From: Candidatus Magasanikbacteria bacterium CG10_big_fil_rev_8_21_14_0_10_36_16
GTDB lineage: Bacteria; Patescibacteriota; Patescibacteriia; Magasanikbacterales; UBA922
NCBI GenBank assembly: GCA_002773185.1
Contig: PFBU01000073.1
Location: 1-5,779 of the forward strand
Length of the DNA stretch: 5,779 bases
Direction of reading: 5' to 3'
The notes under the pieces are model-generated. The model was not told the origin of the DNA. It worked only from the letters and a program-made list of their open reading frames with translations, and ran no database searches. This document shows positions 5,721-5,779 of this stretch, in pieces (the first letter of the stretch is position 1; every line of letters starts with the position of its first letter). Position numbers and translations under genes: made by a program.

Positions 5721-5779
5721 ATGAAATTTAAGATTTACATTTTGTTTATAATTGGTGTTTTTTTGGCTCCTATTTTGGT
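5721..5779 (+). CDS. 5' end of a gene with a hydrophobic signal or membrane N-terminus (partial)
   Basis: An ATG at 5721 opens a frame that continues off the window for 19 complete codons: MKFKIYILFIIGVFLAPIL. Two lysines followed by an unbroken hydrophobic run are typical of a Sec signal peptide or a first transmembrane helix. The start is supported by the promoter centred about 60 bases upstream. It has no Shine-Dalgarno sequence (the preceding bases are ACAAAAAACAAGCT), in common with the other starts here. The function cannot be judged from this fragment. Exported or membrane location fits the envelope theme of its neighbours. Confidence 0.65.
   Translation, partial: MKFKIYILFIIGVFLAPIL

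Noticed and set aside
1..5779. Recoded UGA (Gly) as in some CPR lineages
   Set aside because: The complete genes read cleanly without in-frame TGA, and Trp uses TGG throughout. The absence of TGA stops in five genes is too small a sample to argue for recoding.

Overview
The window looks like chromosome from a member of the Patescibacteria / Candidate Phyla Radiation (CPR). This is inferred from gene content, since there is no rRNA or other marker. The DNA is strongly A/T-rich. No start shows a clear Shine-Dalgarno sequence, and all five visible stops are TAA or TAG. Several proteins carry motifs I associate with CPR genomes: AWS-x-N-x-GWI surface repeats, Gly-run/Pro-run linkers, and small one-pass proteins with a 'FF-x-NA-x-NGDK...YRP-x-x-NK' core followed by a LytR_C-like domain.

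Layout. Positions 1-4249 hold four plus-strand genes that probably form one operon (gaps of 33, 35 and 7 bases). They are: the C-terminal end of a surface protein with a lectin-like beta domain and a Ser/Thr/Asn-rich tail; a 157-residue one-pass membrane protein; its 263-residue paralogue with an added C-terminal LytR_C-like domain; and an 806-residue multidomain envelope protein. The last has a signal peptide, GYAW repeats, two Ig-like regions, Pro-rich spacers, a helical stalk, membrane segments and two transthyretin-like (carboxypeptidase-regulatory-like) repeats. A convergent minus-strand gene (4259-5647) encodes a full-length polyprenyl-phosphate sugar-1-phosphate transferase, the enzyme class that starts surface glycan synthesis. 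Beyond a 73-base divergent region with a good sigma-70-type promoter, a further plus-strand gene begins at 5721 and runs off the end with only its hydrophobic N-terminus visible.

How it may fit together. Everything recognisable concerns the cell envelope: secreted or anchored surface proteins, membrane proteins whose LytR_C-like domain faces outward, and an initiating glycosyltransferase. A reasonable inference is a cell-surface locus in which displayed proteins and a lipid-linked glycan are made from neighbouring genes. Nothing in the sequence proves that the glycan is attached to these proteins.

The best leads for new biology are the 806-residue protein, whose charge pattern places two homologous beta-sandwich domains on the cytoplasmic side around a membrane hairpin, and the tandem paralogue pair in front of it. 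There is no mobile element, CRISPR array, tRNA or rRNA, and no gene-free stretch over 300 bases.
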